This document shows, piece by piece, positions 7,601 through 7,823 of a stretch of 7,823 nucleotides of DNA. Location: contig DFBD01000076.1 of NCBI GenBank assembly GCA_002367255.1, forward strand, positions 1-7,823, written 5' to 3'. Made by a program: the position numbers and the translations under genes. Every line of letters starts with the position of its first letter. Positions within the stretch are counted from its first letter, which is position 1. The notes beneath the pieces were generated by a model, which ran no database searches, had not been told where the DNA came from, and saw only the letters and a program-made list of their open reading frames with translations. This DNA is from Rhodobacterales bacterium UBA3089 (GTDB lineage: Bacteria; Pseudomonadota; Alphaproteobacteria; Rhodobacterales; Rhodobacteraceae).

Positions 7601-7823
7601 TTTTGACGAGGAGGTTATGGTCGAGGTGCCCGTGACGGCAGGCCTCGGAGCGTTGAACGGGGCGTGGATATTGGGCCGGATCGACAGGTTGGTGATTTCG
7701 GATAGCGAGGTCTTGGCCATTGATTTCAAATCCAACCGTCAGGTTCCCAAAACGGCGGCGGATACACCCGAAGCGATTTTACGGCAAATGGGGGCGTATC
7801 ACGCTGCATTGGCGCAAATTTAC
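4620..7823 (+). CDS. addA: Double-strand break repair helicase-nuclease AddA (3' end outside window)
   Basis: AddA is the UvrD/Rep-type (SF1A) 3'-5' helicase and second nuclease subunit of AddAB. The frame stays open from ATG 4620 to the last base, giving 1068 codons; relatives are somewhat longer, so probably only a short C-terminal tail is missing. Helicase motifs appear in order: Walker A SANAGSGKT (residues 24-32), LTYTKAAAAEM (motif Ia), TIHSFC (motif Ic), VDEAQDTSP with DEAQD at 384-388 (motif II), VVGDEKQSIYSFQGA with GDEKQ at 421-425 (motif III), YSFRS at 463-467 (motif IV), VHGAKGLE at 759-766 (motif V), and LLYVALTRAE at 823-832 (motif VI). The RecB-type nuclease follows: GSQIHQLLE (His948), GRIDR (Asp1022), DFKS (Asp1035, Lys1037) and QMGAY (Gln1056, Tyr1060). 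All catalytic residues expected of both enzymes are present up to the window edge. The ATGA overlap with addB and the GGAGG ribosome binding site settle the start. Confidence 0.96.
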   Translation, partial: MNATENASAAQVQAAIPVNSTWVSANAGSGKTRVLTNRVARLLLAGCPPQKILCLTYTKAAAAEMQNRLFGSLGAWAMKPDAELRAELEALGEVNLGADQLRLARTLFARALETPGGLKIQTIHSFCGGILRRFPLEAGVSPQFVEMEDRQAKQLRSEILEEIAIDSGAVFDGIAWHLTGDDTEGLLDGILKLRAGFGTFDNNAIAAALGHEVGLTDDGILTAVTQGLSDGDIDRLAKAMAAGAATDQKHSVKIYQGMKVGASEALDLYETVFLKQDGEPRIGSFPTKKVKDANPWVPDMLDTLKAKMVIARDQRLARSAFERTRALHDFAGEFLGRYDKRKALLGKLDFEDLIEKTRGLLGRSNMAAWVLYRLDGGIDHILVDEAQDTSPAQWDIVRILAEEFHAGVEDRETPRTVFVVGDEKQSIYSFQGADPKAFGKMRTLFRDRLAQVAQTLHQTELLYSFRSAAPVLAVVDKVFTGDAREGLEGEILHRAVKDDLPGRVELWPFVEKPEKPEENPWYMPVDSRTPDDPRLILADAVAARVSGLIKTRHELPGAGRAVSAGDFLILVQSRGPLFHAIIKGLKAHGVDVAGADRLKIVEEMAVKDLLALMQFLATPEDDLSLAAALRSPLFGLSERDLYKLAQGRKGTLWQSLWNHRDDWPEVVEMLDKLQGQADFIRPYDLLEQVLTKYDGRRQLVARLGHEAEDGIDELLTQSLRYESVEAPLLTGFLGWINSDEVEVKRQMDAAGDRVRVMTVHGAKGLEAPIVILPDTTKRAEGLHAPQVVAVDGLPVWRAGTSPKSIVAVEESRKQLVREEARRLLYVALTRAEQWLIVCGAGTLSRDGESWFQRVETAMQECEAQGVAAPDGLTGEALVLEHNWCATSVKAQPEITAGKVILPEYMQSPVPSPDRVDTMLSPSQLGGAHALAGEGDDEQTAMERGSQIHQLLEVLPDIAIADRADAAERMLDTGNWREVFDEVQGVLDAPELAKVFDEEVMVEVPVTAGLGALNGAWILGRIDRLVISDSEVLAIDFKSNRQVPKTAADTPEAILRQMGAYHAALAQIY

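Noticed and set aside
1..7823. Defence island, mobile element, CRISPR array, tRNA or attachment site
   Set aside because: All sequence except two 68-base gaps and one 26-base gap is accounted for by five core genes. I saw no transposase, integrase, regular repeat array or tRNA-like cloverleaf.

Overview
The window is a compact stretch of alphaproteobacterial housekeeping DNA. It holds five genes, all on the + strand, with very little space between them: the 3' end of ftsK, then lolA, tsaE, addB and most of addA. The AddA/AddB sequences, the P-R-V-F-A-L-P start of AddB, the TsaE form and the moderately high G+C with heavy TTG-leucine use suggest Rhodobacterales (roseobacter-like). This is judged from remembered family sequences, and I do not go to genus. 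The + strand is visibly G-rich, which fits leading-strand genes.

Layout. Bases 1-435 encode the last 144 residues of the DNA translocase FtsK, including its winged-helix gamma domain. A 68-base gap (436-503) may carry a lolA promoter. lolA (504-1118) encodes the periplasmic lipoprotein carrier with a twin-arginine-like signal peptide. A second 68-base gap (1119-1186) has small weak hairpins and no clear terminator. tsaE (about 1187-1687) encodes the ATPase of the tRNA t6A pathway. addB (best start TTG 1714, end 4623) and addA (4620 to beyond the window end) overlap by ATGA and encode the two subunits of the AddAB helicase-nuclease, which processes double-strand breaks for RecA-dependent recombination.

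How the genes work together. addB and addA form a true functional pair, with translational coupling that suits a 1:1 heterodimer. tsaE is probably co-transcribed with them but acts in tRNA modification. ftsK (chromosome segregation) and lolA (outer membrane biogenesis) are a separate conserved neighbourhood placed next to it.

I do not see an undescribed system, mobile element, CRISPR array or RNA gene. The points worth a second look are the direct tsaE-addB junction (as I recall, many alphaproteobacteria have amgK and murU between these genes), two probable TTG starts, a nine-G tract in addB just before its nuclease domain, the absence of a P-loop and of iron-sulfur cysteines in AddB, and the twin-arginine-like LolA signal.
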